This document shows, in pieces, positions 17,077 through 26,417 of a stretch of DNA of 64,000 bases. Positions within the stretch are counted from its first letter, which is position 1. Every line of letters begins with the position of its first letter. Under the pieces are notes generated by a model, which saw only the letters and a list, made by a program, of their open reading frames with translations, was not told the DNA's origin and made no database searches. The stretch comes from Fidelibacterota bacterium SCGC AAA298-D23 (GTDB lineage: Bacteria > Fidelibacterota > Marinisomatia > Marinisomatales > Marinisomataceae), in NCBI GenBank assembly GCA_000402655.1, contig AQSI01000001.1, forward strand, positions 248,001 to 312,000, written 5' to 3'. A program made the translations under genes and the position numbers.

Positions 17077-18186
17077 ATGGAATTTTTAGACTTAAAGACT
17101 CAACAAAAACGCATACGAAAACCTCTTGAAAAAAGAATTAATAAAATTCTTGATCATGGTGCATATATTATGGGACCAGAAGTTTTTGAACTTGAAGAAA
17201 AATTAGCAGATTATTGTGGTGTTAAGCATGCTATTTCATGTTCTTCTGGAACGGATGCGCTCTTAATTCCACTCATGGCATGGGGGATAGGTCCTGGAGA
17301 TGCAGTATTTACTACACCTTTTACTTATGTTGCAACTGCAGAAGTAATTTCTATACTTGGTGCAACCCCTGTGTTTGTAGATGTATATGAATCAACTTAC
17401 AATATTGATTGTGGTATGTTAGAAATTGAAATAAATAAAGTAATTAAGGAAGGAAAGCTTAAACCAAAAGCAATCATTCCTGTAGATTTATTTGGATTAC
17501 CTGCAAGATATAGAATAATTGATAAAATTGCTAAAAAATATAATTTGAAAGTTATTGAGGACGCAGCTCAAAGTTTTGGAGGATCAATAAGAGGTAAAAG
17601 GGTTGGTACATTTGGAGATGTTGCTGCAACTTCTTTTTATCCCGCAAAGCCTCTTGGTTGTTATGGAGATGGTGGTGCTATTTTTACAAATGATGACAGC
17701 TTAGCTGAAGAATGTAAAGCAATCCGTATTCATGGAACTAAACAAGATAAATATAATAGTGAAATGATTGGATTAAATGGTAGGCTTGATAGTATTCAAG
17801 CTGCTGTTTTATTGGAAAAGCTCAAAATTTTTGATGAAGAGTTGGAAATGAGGAATACAGTTAGTTCTTGCTATAGAAAATTCTTAAATAATTCACAATA
17901 TCTTCCAAAAGATTATCAGTCTGCTCTTGCATTATTTTCAGTAGTATTAGGCTCAAAAGAAAAACGTGATGATTTGATTACAAGACTATCTAAAAATAAT
18001 ATTCCAACTGTTATTTATTATAAATTTCCTATTCATCTAATGAATGCTTTTAAGTATTTGGGATATTCAAAAGGAGATTTACCTATTTCAGAATCACTGT
18101 CCAATAAAATAGTAAGTTTGCCAATGCATCCTTACATCTCAAGAGAAGATATAAATTCAATTCAACTTATTACAAAAAACAAATAG
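17077..18186 (+). CDS. DegT/DnrJ/EryC1/StrS aminotransferase
   Basis: 369 residues of a PLP-dependent sugar aminotransferase fold (type I). Visible markers are SCSSGTDAL (PLP-phosphate loop), VIEDAAQSFGG and the SFYPAKPLGCYGDGGA block carrying the PLP lysine. These enzymes aminate keto-sugars on UDP or dTDP, for example in making bacillosamine, perosamine or diaminouronic acids. It opens the polysaccharide region, separated by 220 bases from the TonB receptor. The sugar substrate cannot be read directly. Confidence 0.92.
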   Translation: MEFLDLKTQQKRIRKPLEKRINKILDHGAYIMGPEVFELEEKLADYCGVKHAISCSSGTDALLIPLMAWGIGPGDAVFTTPFTYVATAEVISILGATPVFVDVYESTYNIDCGMLEIEINKVIKEGKLKPKAIIPVDLFGLPARYRIIDKIAKKYNLKVIEDAAQSFGGSIRGKRVGTFGDVAATSFYPAKPLGCYGDGGAIFTNDDSLAEECKAIRIHGTKQDKYNSEMIGLNGRLDSIQAAVLLEKLKIFDEELEMRNTVSSCYRKFLNNSQYLPKDYQSALALFSVVLGSKEKRDDLITRLSKNNIPTVIYYKFPIHLMNAFKYLGYSKGDLPISESLSNKIVSLPMHPYISREDINSIQLITKNK

Positions 18187-18192
18187 ATTATT

Positions 18193-19491
18193 TCAAAATT
18201 CATAATACAAATTAAATCCGCCACTATTAATTTTTTTATCATCTCCATAAAATAACTCAACATTTATATTTTGAATCAAAAAACTATATAAAATTTTATA
18301 GCGGATTTTGTTGCTGTGATCTGATTGCCATCTTGTTTTATTAATTTTTGACATTTTCAACTTAATTTGTTTGTTTTCTAAAGTATAGCTTAGGCCTAAA
18401 TGAAAAAGTTTCAGTTCATCTCTTGGCCCTCCGTCATTAATAAAAGGATTTCCAATTATCATATTTTCATATTTCCATCCGTCTAAATATTGATAATTCC
18501 AATAATAATTATCGTTTTGGTATGGAGGATCAATACAGCAATTTGAAGTATTTAAATATTCTAGAAGAATTTTAGTATTTTTAAGGTAGTTCGTTGCTTC
18601 AATGCCCCACAACCCATCTGTTTTATTAGCAAATCTAAGACTGCTAGTATCTTCAAAATAATGCTGATAGTAAATAGAAAGTTCTTTACCATTTTCTTTT
18701 TTAAAATAGTTAAAGTCCCAGATACCTGAATGAGCTCCTAGTGCATTAGCATGTTTTTCTCCCTCAATTAAAGGTCCGTCAGCAGAAATAAACACCTTTA
18801 AAAAATCTTTTATTGTATCGGGTTGATTTCCAGGATTATTGATTGATCCAATCTCAGTTGTTGTTCCAGCCCAAATTGCTTCATGAGCTAAACCAACACT
18901 TAAAAAATGCTTTTTTTTGAAATTATAATGGATGTAAACAAATTTTTCATGTAGAAATGGAGCATCCGAGTAATATTGATTTTTTTTAAATTTTGCATGT
19001 GATATTCCCCATGAAAAATACACATCTTGATTTCTTTTGATTTCAAATTTACCGTTTAATCCTAATTTGGGCATTGGTCTAGCGTTATTACTAATTAAAA
19101 TGTGTCCCGAGCTGAGTTCATCATTCATATAATTACTAAAAACTCTATAAAATCTTCCAGCTATTAAATAAGTATTATTACTGAAATCATACTTTAAATA
19201 CGTTTCACCAAATTTTGGTATATCATTAGAAGAATAGCCATTTGTAATATTAACTTTAAAGAAGGTTTTTTTTAAAGTTCTGGTATGATAAAAATCGTAT
19301 GAACTTTCTTTAAAATTTTTACCAAAGTTATTTTTTGAAATCCACCAAGAATCTATATTTGTATGTTGGCTAAACTTAAAACTAAAATTTTTTTCACTTG
19401 GTAAAGCGAAAGATAATAAAAAAACAAAAATTGATAATTTCTTAACTTGGCGTATAAGTTTTACTTTAAAAGATTTTCTAATATTCATCAA
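18193..19491 (-). CDS. Wzi-like capsule assembly outer-membrane protein
   Basis: 432 residues. A basic N-terminus and hydrophobic stretch (about 17-31) form a signal peptide. The remainder alternates in beta-strand fashion and contains elements seen in Wzi-family proteins (ISNNARPMPKLGLNG, GLAHEAIWAGTT, DGLWGIEATNYLKNTKILLEYLNTS). Wzi is an 18-strand barrel that anchors capsule to the outer surface. It lies in a leftward pair with the UDP-sugar dehydrogenase within the polysaccharide region. The family call is from overall resemblance, not catalytic motifs. Confidence 0.72.
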   Translation of the reverse strand: MMNIRKSFKVKLIRQVKKLSIFVFLLSFALPSEKNFSFKFSQHTNIDSWWISKNNFGKNFKESSYDFYHTRTLKKTFFKVNITNGYSSNDIPKFGETYLKYDFSNNTYLIAGRFYRVFSNYMNDELSSGHILISNNARPMPKLGLNGKFEIKRNQDVYFSWGISHAKFKKNQYYSDAPFLHEKFVYIHYNFKKKHFLSVGLAHEAIWAGTTTEIGSINNPGNQPDTIKDFLKVFISADGPLIEGEKHANALGAHSGIWDFNYFKKENGKELSIYYQHYFEDTSSLRFANKTDGLWGIEATNYLKNTKILLEYLNTSNCCIDPPYQNDNYYWNYQYLDGWKYENMIIGNPFINDGGPRDELKLFHLGLSYTLENKQIKLKMSKINKTRWQSDHSNKIRYKILYSFLIQNINVELFYGDDKKINSGGFNLYYEF

Positions 19492-19499
19492 AATTAAAA

Positions 19500-20348
19500 T
19501 TACTCGTCCTTTATAACTGATCTTCCGACCAGAGCTTCCCAGTCTTTATCTGGTCTTAATTTTACATTAGTTTTCCAAGCACCTGATAACGTATTTAAAT
19601 CGATGTTGTTTATTTTTGCATAATTAATCAACGCTTGAACATCTTTTGGAAAGCAGCTTCCTCCAAATCCTGGTTTACCATCAAACCCAGGAACATCCAT
19701 GTGTGAATTTCCTACTCTTTCGTCAAGTGAAAATCCATTAACGGCAGTATCCCAATCAGCTCCAGAAATATCTGCTAATAATTTCATTTCATTCATATAT
19801 GATACTTTTGTTGCAAGAAAACAATTATTCATATATTTAATTAGCTCAGCTGTTTCAAAATTTGTTTCTATAATAGGTATCTTAGCCCCAAATCTTTTTT
19901 GAAAAAGATCAGCTACTTTTTTTGTATAAATTTTTTTACCTCCGATAATAATTCTAGATTGATTTATAAAGTCAAAATTTGCATTTCTTTCAGTTAAGAA
20001 TTCAGGATTAAAAACAATATTTAAGTTTGGATATTTATTTTGAAATTTTCTTGAAGATCCAGGAATTATAGTTGACCTTAGTAAAACAATAGGATTGGAT
20101 AAGTTAACTTTATTAATTTCATTTAAACATAAATCAACAACTTCTAAGTTAATTGATCCGTCAAGGTTTGAAGGAGTTGGAACAGAAACAAACAAGTAGT
20201 CAGAATTATTTACTACTTCATTCAATGAACATTCAGATTTTTCAGGATCTTTATCATAGACTTTAATTTCACAATCTTTCATTGATGAAAATCCGTATTT
20301 TACAGCCTTACCTACAAACCCTTTTCCAATAATCCCAATTTTAATCAT
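19500..20348 (-). CDS. Short UDP-glucose/GDP-mannose dehydrogenase-family protein
   Basis: 282 residues: Rossmann domain (GIIGKGFVG at 5-13), central domain with FNPEFLTERNA and ELIKYMNNCFLATKVSYMNE, and GFGGSCFPKD with catalytic Cys232. These parts match UDP-glucose 6-dehydrogenase, which makes a uronic acid. The usual C-terminal UDP-binding domain (about 130 residues more) is missing, and the chain ends about 50 residues after the Cys with no sign of a frameshift continuation. Either it is a natural short form or it is truncated. It is leftward, next to the Wzi-like gene. Confidence 0.85.
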   Translation of the reverse strand: MIKIGIIGKGFVGKAVKYGFSSMKDCEIKVYDKDPEKSECSLNEVVNNSDYLFVSVPTPSNLDGSINLEVVDLCLNEINKVNLSNPIVLLRSTIIPGSSRKFQNKYPNLNIVFNPEFLTERNANFDFINQSRIIIGGKKIYTKKVADLFQKRFGAKIPIIETNFETAELIKYMNNCFLATKVSYMNEMKLLADISGADWDTAVNGFSLDERVGNSHMDVPGFDGKPGFGGSCFPKDVQALINYAKINNIDLNTLSGAWKTNVKLRPDKDWEALVGRSVIKDE

Positions 20349-20468
20349 TTGAAAATATAATTTTTTTATTTTTAATATGATAAGTAAATAATTATCGTAA
20401 AAAATACCCTAAACCTCATTTTTAAATATAATGATTGTATAATATTCTTTATTTCTTTATTCTTTTTT

Positions 20469-21386
20469 ATGAAATATGTAGTTACAGGTGGTGCAGGATT
20501 TATTGGCTCAAATATTGTTGATTTACTAATTAAAAAAAATCATCATGTGCATGTTATTGATAATTTTTCAACTGGAAAAAAAGAGAACTGTAATCCAGCC
20601 GCTATTTATCATCATCTTGACATATCAAATCACCACAAAAACGATGAATTGAGAAAGATTTTTAAGAGCGCTGATGGTGTATTCCACTTAGCTGCTTTAG
20701 CTCGAGTGCAAGATTCTATCGAAAACCCCATTCATTTCGAAGTAAATAATACTATCGGTACAGTAAACATTCTAAAAATTGCTAGTGAATGCAAAGTAAA
20801 ACGAGTTGTTTATAGTGCTTCTTCATCGGCTTATGGGAACACAACAAAGCTACCCTCCAAGGAAGAAAATAGGATTGCACCTATTTCACCATACGCAATG
20901 CAAAAATATTATGGTGAAGTCTGTTGCAAGACTTTTTCAGAAGTTTATGGTATTGAAACAGTTTCTTTAAGATATTTTAATGTTTACGGAGAGCGACAAA
21001 GTCTCGATGGTGCATATCCTTTGGTTATGTGTGTATTTGCAAAGCAGCGTTTGGAAAATAAACCATTAACTATCAGGGGGGATGGAAACCAAAAAAGAGA
21101 TTTTACCCACGTTTTTGATATAGCAAATGCAAATTACTTAGCTATGAATTCAAATAAAGTTGGAAAAGGAGAAGTGATTAATATCGGTAATTCAGATAAT
21201 AGATCTGTAAATGATATTGCTGAAATGATGGGAGGGCCAAAAGTTTTTATTGATCCTGTAATTGAACCTCGAGAGACTCTCGCAGATAATACAAAAGCAA
21301 AAGAACTATTAGGTTGGAGGCCCACCATCAAGATTGAAGATTGGGTTCCAAAGTACAAAAAACAATTAAATATAAAAGATGAGTAA
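20469..21386 (+). CDS. NAD-dependent sugar epimerase/dehydratase (UDP-glucose 4-epimerase-like SDR)
   Basis: 305 residues of an extended SDR: TGGAGFIGSNIVD (6-18) binds NAD, YSASSSAYG carries the catalytic Ser, SPYAMQKYYGE has the YxxxK pair, and SLRYFNVYGERQ is the typical substrate segment. It likely epimerises UDP-GlcNAc or UDP-Glc, or a uronic acid derivative. It starts a rightward operon with the next SDR (8-base overlap) and the SLBB export protein. Substrate is a guess. Confidence 0.9.
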   Translation: MKYVVTGGAGFIGSNIVDLLIKKNHHVHVIDNFSTGKKENCNPAAIYHHLDISNHHKNDELRKIFKSADGVFHLAALARVQDSIENPIHFEVNNTIGTVNILKIASECKVKRVVYSASSSAYGNTTKLPSKEENRIAPISPYAMQKYYGEVCCKTFSEVYGIETVSLRYFNVYGERQSLDGAYPLVMCVFAKQRLENKPLTIRGDGNQKRDFTHVFDIANANYLAMNSNKVGKGEVINIGNSDNRSVNDIAEMMGGPKVFIDPVIEPRETLADNTKAKELLGWRPTIKIEDWVPKYKKQLNIKDE

Positions 21387-22404
21387 GAAAATATTAATAA
21401 CAGGTGGAGCAGGATTTATTGCTCATCATTTCGTCGATAAAATTTTATCTAGAACAGATTGGGAAATTATTACATTGGATAGACTGGATTTTAGTGGAAA
21501 CCTAAATCGCTTAAATGAAATTGTTTTAAGTTATCCAGATGAAGTTAAAAAAAGGGTTAAAGTAATTTTCCACGATTTAAAAGCTGAACTAAATCCAGAA
21601 ATACAATCAATGATTGGAAAAATTGATATAATAGCCCACTTAGCGGCAGGATCACATGTTGATAGATCTATTTCGCATCCGCTGGAATTTGTTATGGATA
21701 ATGTTGTTGGAACTGCTCATGTATTAGATTTTGCGAGAAAATGTGAGAATCTTGAAAGATTTGTCTATTTTAGTACCGATGAAATATTTGGACCAGCTCC
21801 AAAAGGAATATACTACAAAGAAAATGATAGGTATAATTCTACTAATCCATATTCAGCAACAAAAGCAGGCGCAGAAGAATTGGTTGTTGCATTTGAAAAC
21901 ACTTATGGATTACCATCAATAATTACACATACAATGAATGTTTTTGGAGAAAGGCAAAATCCTGAAAAGTATATTCCTATGGTTATTAGAAAAGTTAGAG
22001 ATGGTGAAATTGTAACCGTTCATTCAGATTTAAGCAAAACCAAAGCTGGCTCCAGGCATTATATTCATGCAGAAGATGTAGCAGATGCCTTAATTTTTTT
22101 ATTGAACTATAATATTGCTTCCATTCCACTTGATGACACAGGAGTTAAATGTCAAAAGTTTAATATTGTTGGAAAAGATGAAATAGATAATCTGCAATTA
22201 GCTCAATTCATAGCTAAAACTCAAGGTAAAGAATTATTGTATGAAATGGTTGATTATCATTCCCAAAGACCAGGTCACGATTTAAGATATGCCCTAAGTG
22301 GAAGTAAGATGAAAAAAATGGGATGGTCGCCAAAGTCAGCCTTTGATAGATTAGAACAAACTATTGAGTGGTCTCTAAAAAACGATAGATGGCTTTCTAT
22401 ATAA
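21379..22404 (+). CDS. NAD-dependent nucleotide-sugar dehydratase/epimerase (SDR)
   Basis: 341 residues. TGGAGFIAHHFVD binds NAD, YFSTDEIFGP has the Thr-Asp-Glu triplet that marks 4,6-dehydratases of the RmlB type, and NPYSATKAGAEEL supplies YxxxK. So a 4,6-dehydratase role on a dTDP-, GDP- or CDP-sugar is more likely than a simple 4-epimerase. It overlaps the previous SDR gene by 8 bases. Confidence 0.88.
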   Translation: MSKKILITGGAGFIAHHFVDKILSRTDWEIITLDRLDFSGNLNRLNEIVLSYPDEVKKRVKVIFHDLKAELNPEIQSMIGKIDIIAHLAAGSHVDRSISHPLEFVMDNVVGTAHVLDFARKCENLERFVYFSTDEIFGPAPKGIYYKENDRYNSTNPYSATKAGAEELVVAFENTYGLPSIITHTMNVFGERQNPEKYIPMVIRKVRDGEIVTVHSDLSKTKAGSRHYIHAEDVADALIFLLNYNIASIPLDDTGVKCQKFNIVGKDEIDNLQLAQFIAKTQGKELLYEMVDYHSQRPGHDLRYALSGSKMKKMGWSPKSAFDRLEQTIEWSLKNDRWLSI

Positions 22405-22443
22405 ATTATTTGCAAAGATTTTATTTAAAACTAAATTGATGAC

Positions 22444-24342
22444 ATGAAAAATTTTCTTTACGCTATTTTATTTTTGTTAAGTGTATTACATGCACAAGCT
22501 TCAATTTTAGATATTAACAGAGTTGGAAATCAAAGGCTCGATGAGTTGAAAGAAGAGTTGATTTCTCAACAAAATATAATTCCTGGAAACAAAGAAGCAG
22601 ATGATGTTGAATCTGTTCCCGTAAAAATTATTAATGAAACTAATATTACAATTAATGAGGAATATTTTGGCTACAATTATTTTCAGAGTGACATAAATTT
22701 TTTTGATAATACACCAACCCCAGCTGATTTTAGATTAGGAGCGGGAGATGAAATAATTTTATCATTGTGGGGTGAAACGAATTTAAGAGAAAAATTCATT
22801 ATCAATAAAGATGGTTTAATTTATTACGAAAATATTGGTTTCATTAATTTATCCAACAAAACAGTTGACGAAGCTGAATTACTTTTGGTCAATGAATTAT
22901 CAAAAATTTATTCAACTTTAAAAGATAGTGAAAGTCCAACTAAATTGATGATTGAGCTTGGTAAGCTAAAATCATTAAATATTTATTTTTCAGGAGAAAT
23001 TGCTAGACCAGGAGTTCAGCTTGTCCATCCGTTTTCAGATATTTTTGTAGCATTAATTCAAGCTGGAGGAATTAACATCGAAGGTTCTCTGAGAAAAATA
23101 CAGTTAATCAGAGATAATAAGATTATTGCATTAGTTGACTTATATAGTTTTTTTAATAACGGAGTTAATGATTTTTCAAGTTTACGATTAATAGATGGTG
23201 ACATAATACATATTCCTGTAATTGAAAATAGAGTCGAAATCAGAGGTGCTGTACTAAGGCCTGGATTTTATGAATTATTAAAATCGGAAGAGCTTAACAA
23301 TTTGATTAAATATGCTGCCGGATTAACTGCTAAAGCTTCCTCAAATGTAACAATAGATACGATAAAACCAATGATTGATCGAATGACTCAAGACAACATA
23401 ATATCAAGTTTAAATGTTGATTTAACTAAAGATAAGATATTTTTAAACAATGGAGACCGAGTTCTTATTAGGGAAGTTGGTGATTCTTCTTCCAAGGTTG
23501 AAATTTTTGGTAGAGTAAAAGTTCCTGGGACATACTCTGCTACTAACATGTCATTAAAAAATATTTTAGATATTTCTGGTGGATTTGATGACCCTATTTT
23601 TAGAAAAACAATAAAAGAAGATATTGTTATTTTAAGGAAAGATGAAAATCAATTTTATAGTAAAGAATTCATTGTAAACTATAATGATGCAGATACTTTT
23701 TCATTAAATATTGATGATAAAATATTTGTTTATGAGGACATAAATTACAGAAATAGTTTCACTTATCGAGTTGAAGGTGAAGTAAACAAACCTGGTACTT
23801 ACCCGCTTACAAAAGGTATCACACTTCAAGAATCAATAGATTTAGCAGGTGGCTTGACTGAACTAACAACATATGAAAATATTGTTATTACACAGGAATT
23901 CACTGAAGTTGATATAGATGGTAACGAAAAATTAATTACTAAAAACGTGTCAAATGCACCATTGAATTTTGAATTAAGTCAAAACACTGTTATTAATTTA
24001 ATTCCATTCGAAAACGTAGTTAATGTTGAAGGTAATGTTTATAATCCAGGATTAGTCGCCTACAAAAAGGGTATGACAATGTCTAATGCGATAATTCAAG
24101 CTGGTGGCTACAAACCTCATAGCATGAAAAAAAGAGCATACGTCAAAAGGGCAAATGGAGAGATAGATAAGGCTAATTTATTTAGAGGAAGAACTAAAAG
24201 ATTACTACCAGGAGATACTGTTTTTGTACCAGAAAATCCAGATCCATCAAACTTCGACCTGACTACTTTCATAGCTGATTTATCATCCACTTTAGCTAAT
24301 ATTGCAGCTATTCTTTTAATAGTTGATAATCAAACCGATTAA
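22444..24342 (+). CDS. Polysaccharide export protein with SLBB repeats (Wza-like)
   Basis: 632 residues: signal peptide (to about residue 19), a poly-export domain (FRLGAGDEIILSLWGETNL, about 96-180), then at least four SLBB-type repeats, recognisable by repeated (V/I)xGxVxxPGxYxL-like stretches (EIRGAVLRPGFYEL, EIFGRVKVPGTYSA, RVEGEVNKPGTYPL, NVEGNVYNPGLVAY). A hydrophobic C-terminal segment (about 605-628) could cross the outer membrane, as in Wza. It is the likely outer-membrane outlet for the polysaccharide. The extra SLBB repeats make it longer than E. coli Wza (about 380). Confidence 0.9.
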   Translation: MKNFLYAILFLLSVLHAQASILDINRVGNQRLDELKEELISQQNIIPGNKEADDVESVPVKIINETNITINEEYFGYNYFQSDINFFDNTPTPADFRLGAGDEIILSLWGETNLREKFIINKDGLIYYENIGFINLSNKTVDEAELLLVNELSKIYSTLKDSESPTKLMIELGKLKSLNIYFSGEIARPGVQLVHPFSDIFVALIQAGGINIEGSLRKIQLIRDNKIIALVDLYSFFNNGVNDFSSLRLIDGDIIHIPVIENRVEIRGAVLRPGFYELLKSEELNNLIKYAAGLTAKASSNVTIDTIKPMIDRMTQDNIISSLNVDLTKDKIFLNNGDRVLIREVGDSSSKVEIFGRVKVPGTYSATNMSLKNILDISGGFDDPIFRKTIKEDIVILRKDENQFYSKEFIVNYNDADTFSLNIDDKIFVYEDINYRNSFTYRVEGEVNKPGTYPLTKGITLQESIDLAGGLTELTTYENIVITQEFTEVDIDGNEKLITKNVSNAPLNFELSQNTVINLIPFENVVNVEGNVYNPGLVAYKKGMTMSNAIIQAGGYKPHSMKKRAYVKRANGEIDKANLFRGRTKRLLPGDTVFVPENPDPSNFDLTTFIADLSSTLANIAAILLIVDNQTD

Positions 24343-24344
24343 AA

Positions 24345-25088
24345 ATGAAGTTAATTCTACTGCGCCATGGTGAAAGTCAGTGGAATCTTGAAAACAGATT
24401 TACAGGGTGGAAAGATGTCTCTCTTACTGAATTAGGAATCCAAGAGGCCATATCTTCTGCAAATAATTTAATTAAAAAAAATATTCAAATTTCTACTGTT
24501 CAAACCTCCATTCTTAAAAGAGCAATTGATACAGCTAAAATTGTTGCTGAATTAATAAAATTTCCAACCGAAAAAATCCAATATGATTGGCGATTGAATG
24601 AGAGACATTATGGAGCACTCGAAGGCTTAAATAAATCAGAGACAGCTACCAAGTATGGAGAAGATCAAGTTCTTATTTGGAGGAGAAGTTATGATATTCC
24701 TCCTCCTCTTTTAAATGATAATGATAAAAGACACCCAAAATTTCATTCAAAATTTAAAAATATCGATTGTGATTTACCAGTCGGCGAGAGTTTAAAAAAT
24801 GTCATTGATAGGTTAAATCCCTTTTGGAATGAATATTTTAATCAAATTAAAAATACTTCAGGTAATCACCTTATTGTAGCTCACAGCAATTCACTTAGAG
24901 CTATTATAAAGGTACTAGAAAATCTGTCACATAGAGATATTATTTCAATAAATATTCCCACAGGAGTTCCTTTAGTTTATAGCTTTGATAAAGGAAATAA
25001 ATTGTTAAGTAAGGAATATCTAATAAATGAAAATGAACTTAAAAGAAAACAAGCACAAATTATTAGTCAAGGTAAAATTAAACGGTAG
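24345..25088 (+). CDS. gpmA: 2,3-bisphosphoglycerate-dependent phosphoglycerate mutase
   Basis: 247 residues. LLRHGESQWNLENRFTGW (4-21) holds the phospho-histidine, LNERHYGALEGLNK the second signature and VAHSNSLRAI the second catalytic His. It converts 3- and 2-phosphoglycerate in glycolysis. The location between the export gene and the flippase inside the polysaccharide region is unusual for a glycolytic gene; it begins two bases after the export gene. The full-length sequence and intact motifs leave little doubt about family. Confidence 0.92.
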   Translation: MKLILLRHGESQWNLENRFTGWKDVSLTELGIQEAISSANNLIKKNIQISTVQTSILKRAIDTAKIVAELIKFPTEKIQYDWRLNERHYGALEGLNKSETATKYGEDQVLIWRRSYDIPPPLLNDNDKRHPKFHSKFKNIDCDLPVGESLKNVIDRLNPFWNEYFNQIKNTSGNHLIVAHSNSLRAIIKVLENLSHRDIISINIPTGVPLVYSFDKGNKLLSKEYLINENELKRKQAQIISQGKIKR

Positions 25089-25171
25089 AATTTTCGAATA
25101 TGAATTTTAAAAAAATTAATTCAATTTACCCCAAACAAAAGTCGAAAGTTTGGCTAGGCGAGATGTAATAA

Positions 25172-26416
25172 GTGAAATTTTCTTTATCAAATCTAATTTT
25201 AATAAGAATTAGTGTTTTATTTTTTGGATTTTGTAATATAATAATTACATCAAATTTATTAAGCGTTGAAGATTTTGGAAAATTCACTTTTACTGTATCT
25301 ATTCTCCAATTTTTTATTTATTTATTCAACTTTGGCTTTCCTAATGTTTTAGCTATACTAATTCCGAAATCAGAATTCAAAAACACAAAACCTATCCTAT
25401 TTAGGCAAAAATTTTTCTTGTCTCTCTTTTTTACTCTAATTTTTTTTTCAAATCTAGTATTAAAAATTTTTAATCCAATTTTACTTTTAATTGTTTTTAT
25501 TAATGTTTTTTTATGGATTAATGCTTTTGCTTTAAACATTAATAATTATAAAAATTCAACCTTCATTTTTGGTCAATTTCGTCCGGGAGGGGGAGTTTTA
25601 ATTAATTTTCTATTTTTTATTTTAATTTTTTTTAGCTTTTTATCGAATTTCCCATTATCAATTGATGATATCTTTTTATACTTATTTTTTTCTTGTTTGA
25701 TTTCTTTATGTTTATCTGAAATTTACATTTCTAAAATTTTTAAAAATAATGATTCAAAAGTTAGTATAAGAGAAATTTTAGAAATTTCTATTCCAATTGG
25801 TTTACAAAAATCAATAGATCCAATCCAGGAAGCATTTTTTTTTATTATGTGTAATTACTTTTTGTCTGATAGTGAGTTGGGGGTATTTTTGTTCGGATAT
25901 AGAATTGGAACCTTGGTATGGAACTTATTTGCAACTGTATTAGATGTTAATTTTTCTCCATTGATTTCAAATGATATTGTAAATAATAATTCAAAAAATC
26001 TTAATCAATTATTACAGCAAAAAACTATTATTCACTTTTTATCAACTATTTTATTAGGCCTAATTATATTTTTAATGTATGACTTTATCGTGCAAATATT
26101 TTTCCCTAATTATCTATATGCTAAACAATTAATACTTATTTTTATAATAGCTTTATCAATCATTTGTTTTTTTGTAGACACAATCAACCCTGGTGAGATT
26201 ATGAAATTATCAAATAAAATTATTATATTTAGATTTATATCATTATCGTTTTATTTAGTACCTTTCTTTTTTTCTAACCAGAATATGTACATATATCCTT
26301 TTTTATTTACTTTGCAATTTTCATGTGTAAGATTATTGACAACAAAAGAGATAAATAAAAAAATTAAGATAGATTATTTTGCCAGGTTTTATAAGAACAA
26401 TAATGTTAAGTTTTAA
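25172..26416 (+). CDS. Oligosaccharide flippase (Wzx/MATE-like)
   Basis: 414 residues, GTG start, with about 12 hydrophobic helices. The N-terminal SNLLSVEDFGKFTFTVSILQF stretch is the characteristic Wzx start (usually LLGPEDFGxFALxxSI). It flips lipid-linked sugar units to the periplasm. Two tandem in-frame stop codons (25166-25171) directly precede the GTG, and a 22-codon open stretch lies before them in the same frame (25100). The true start of the flippase still fits the GTG best, since the family N-terminus is complete. Confidence 0.82.
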   Translation: MKFSLSNLILIRISVLFFGFCNIIITSNLLSVEDFGKFTFTVSILQFFIYLFNFGFPNVLAILIPKSEFKNTKPILFRQKFFLSLFFTLIFFSNLVLKIFNPILLLIVFINVFLWINAFALNINNYKNSTFIFGQFRPGGGVLINFLFFILIFFSFLSNFPLSIDDIFLYLFFSCLISLCLSEIYISKIFKNNDSKVSIREILEISIPIGLQKSIDPIQEAFFFIMCNYFLSDSELGVFLFGYRIGTLVWNLFATVLDVNFSPLISNDIVNNNSKNLNQLLQQKTIIHFLSTILLGLIIFLMYDFIVQIFFPNYLYAKQLILIFIIALSIICFFVDTINPGEIMKLSNKIIIFRFISLSFYLVPFFFSNQNMYIYPFLFTLQFSCVRLLTTKEINKKIKIDYFARFYKNNNVKF

Positions 26417-26417
26417 A

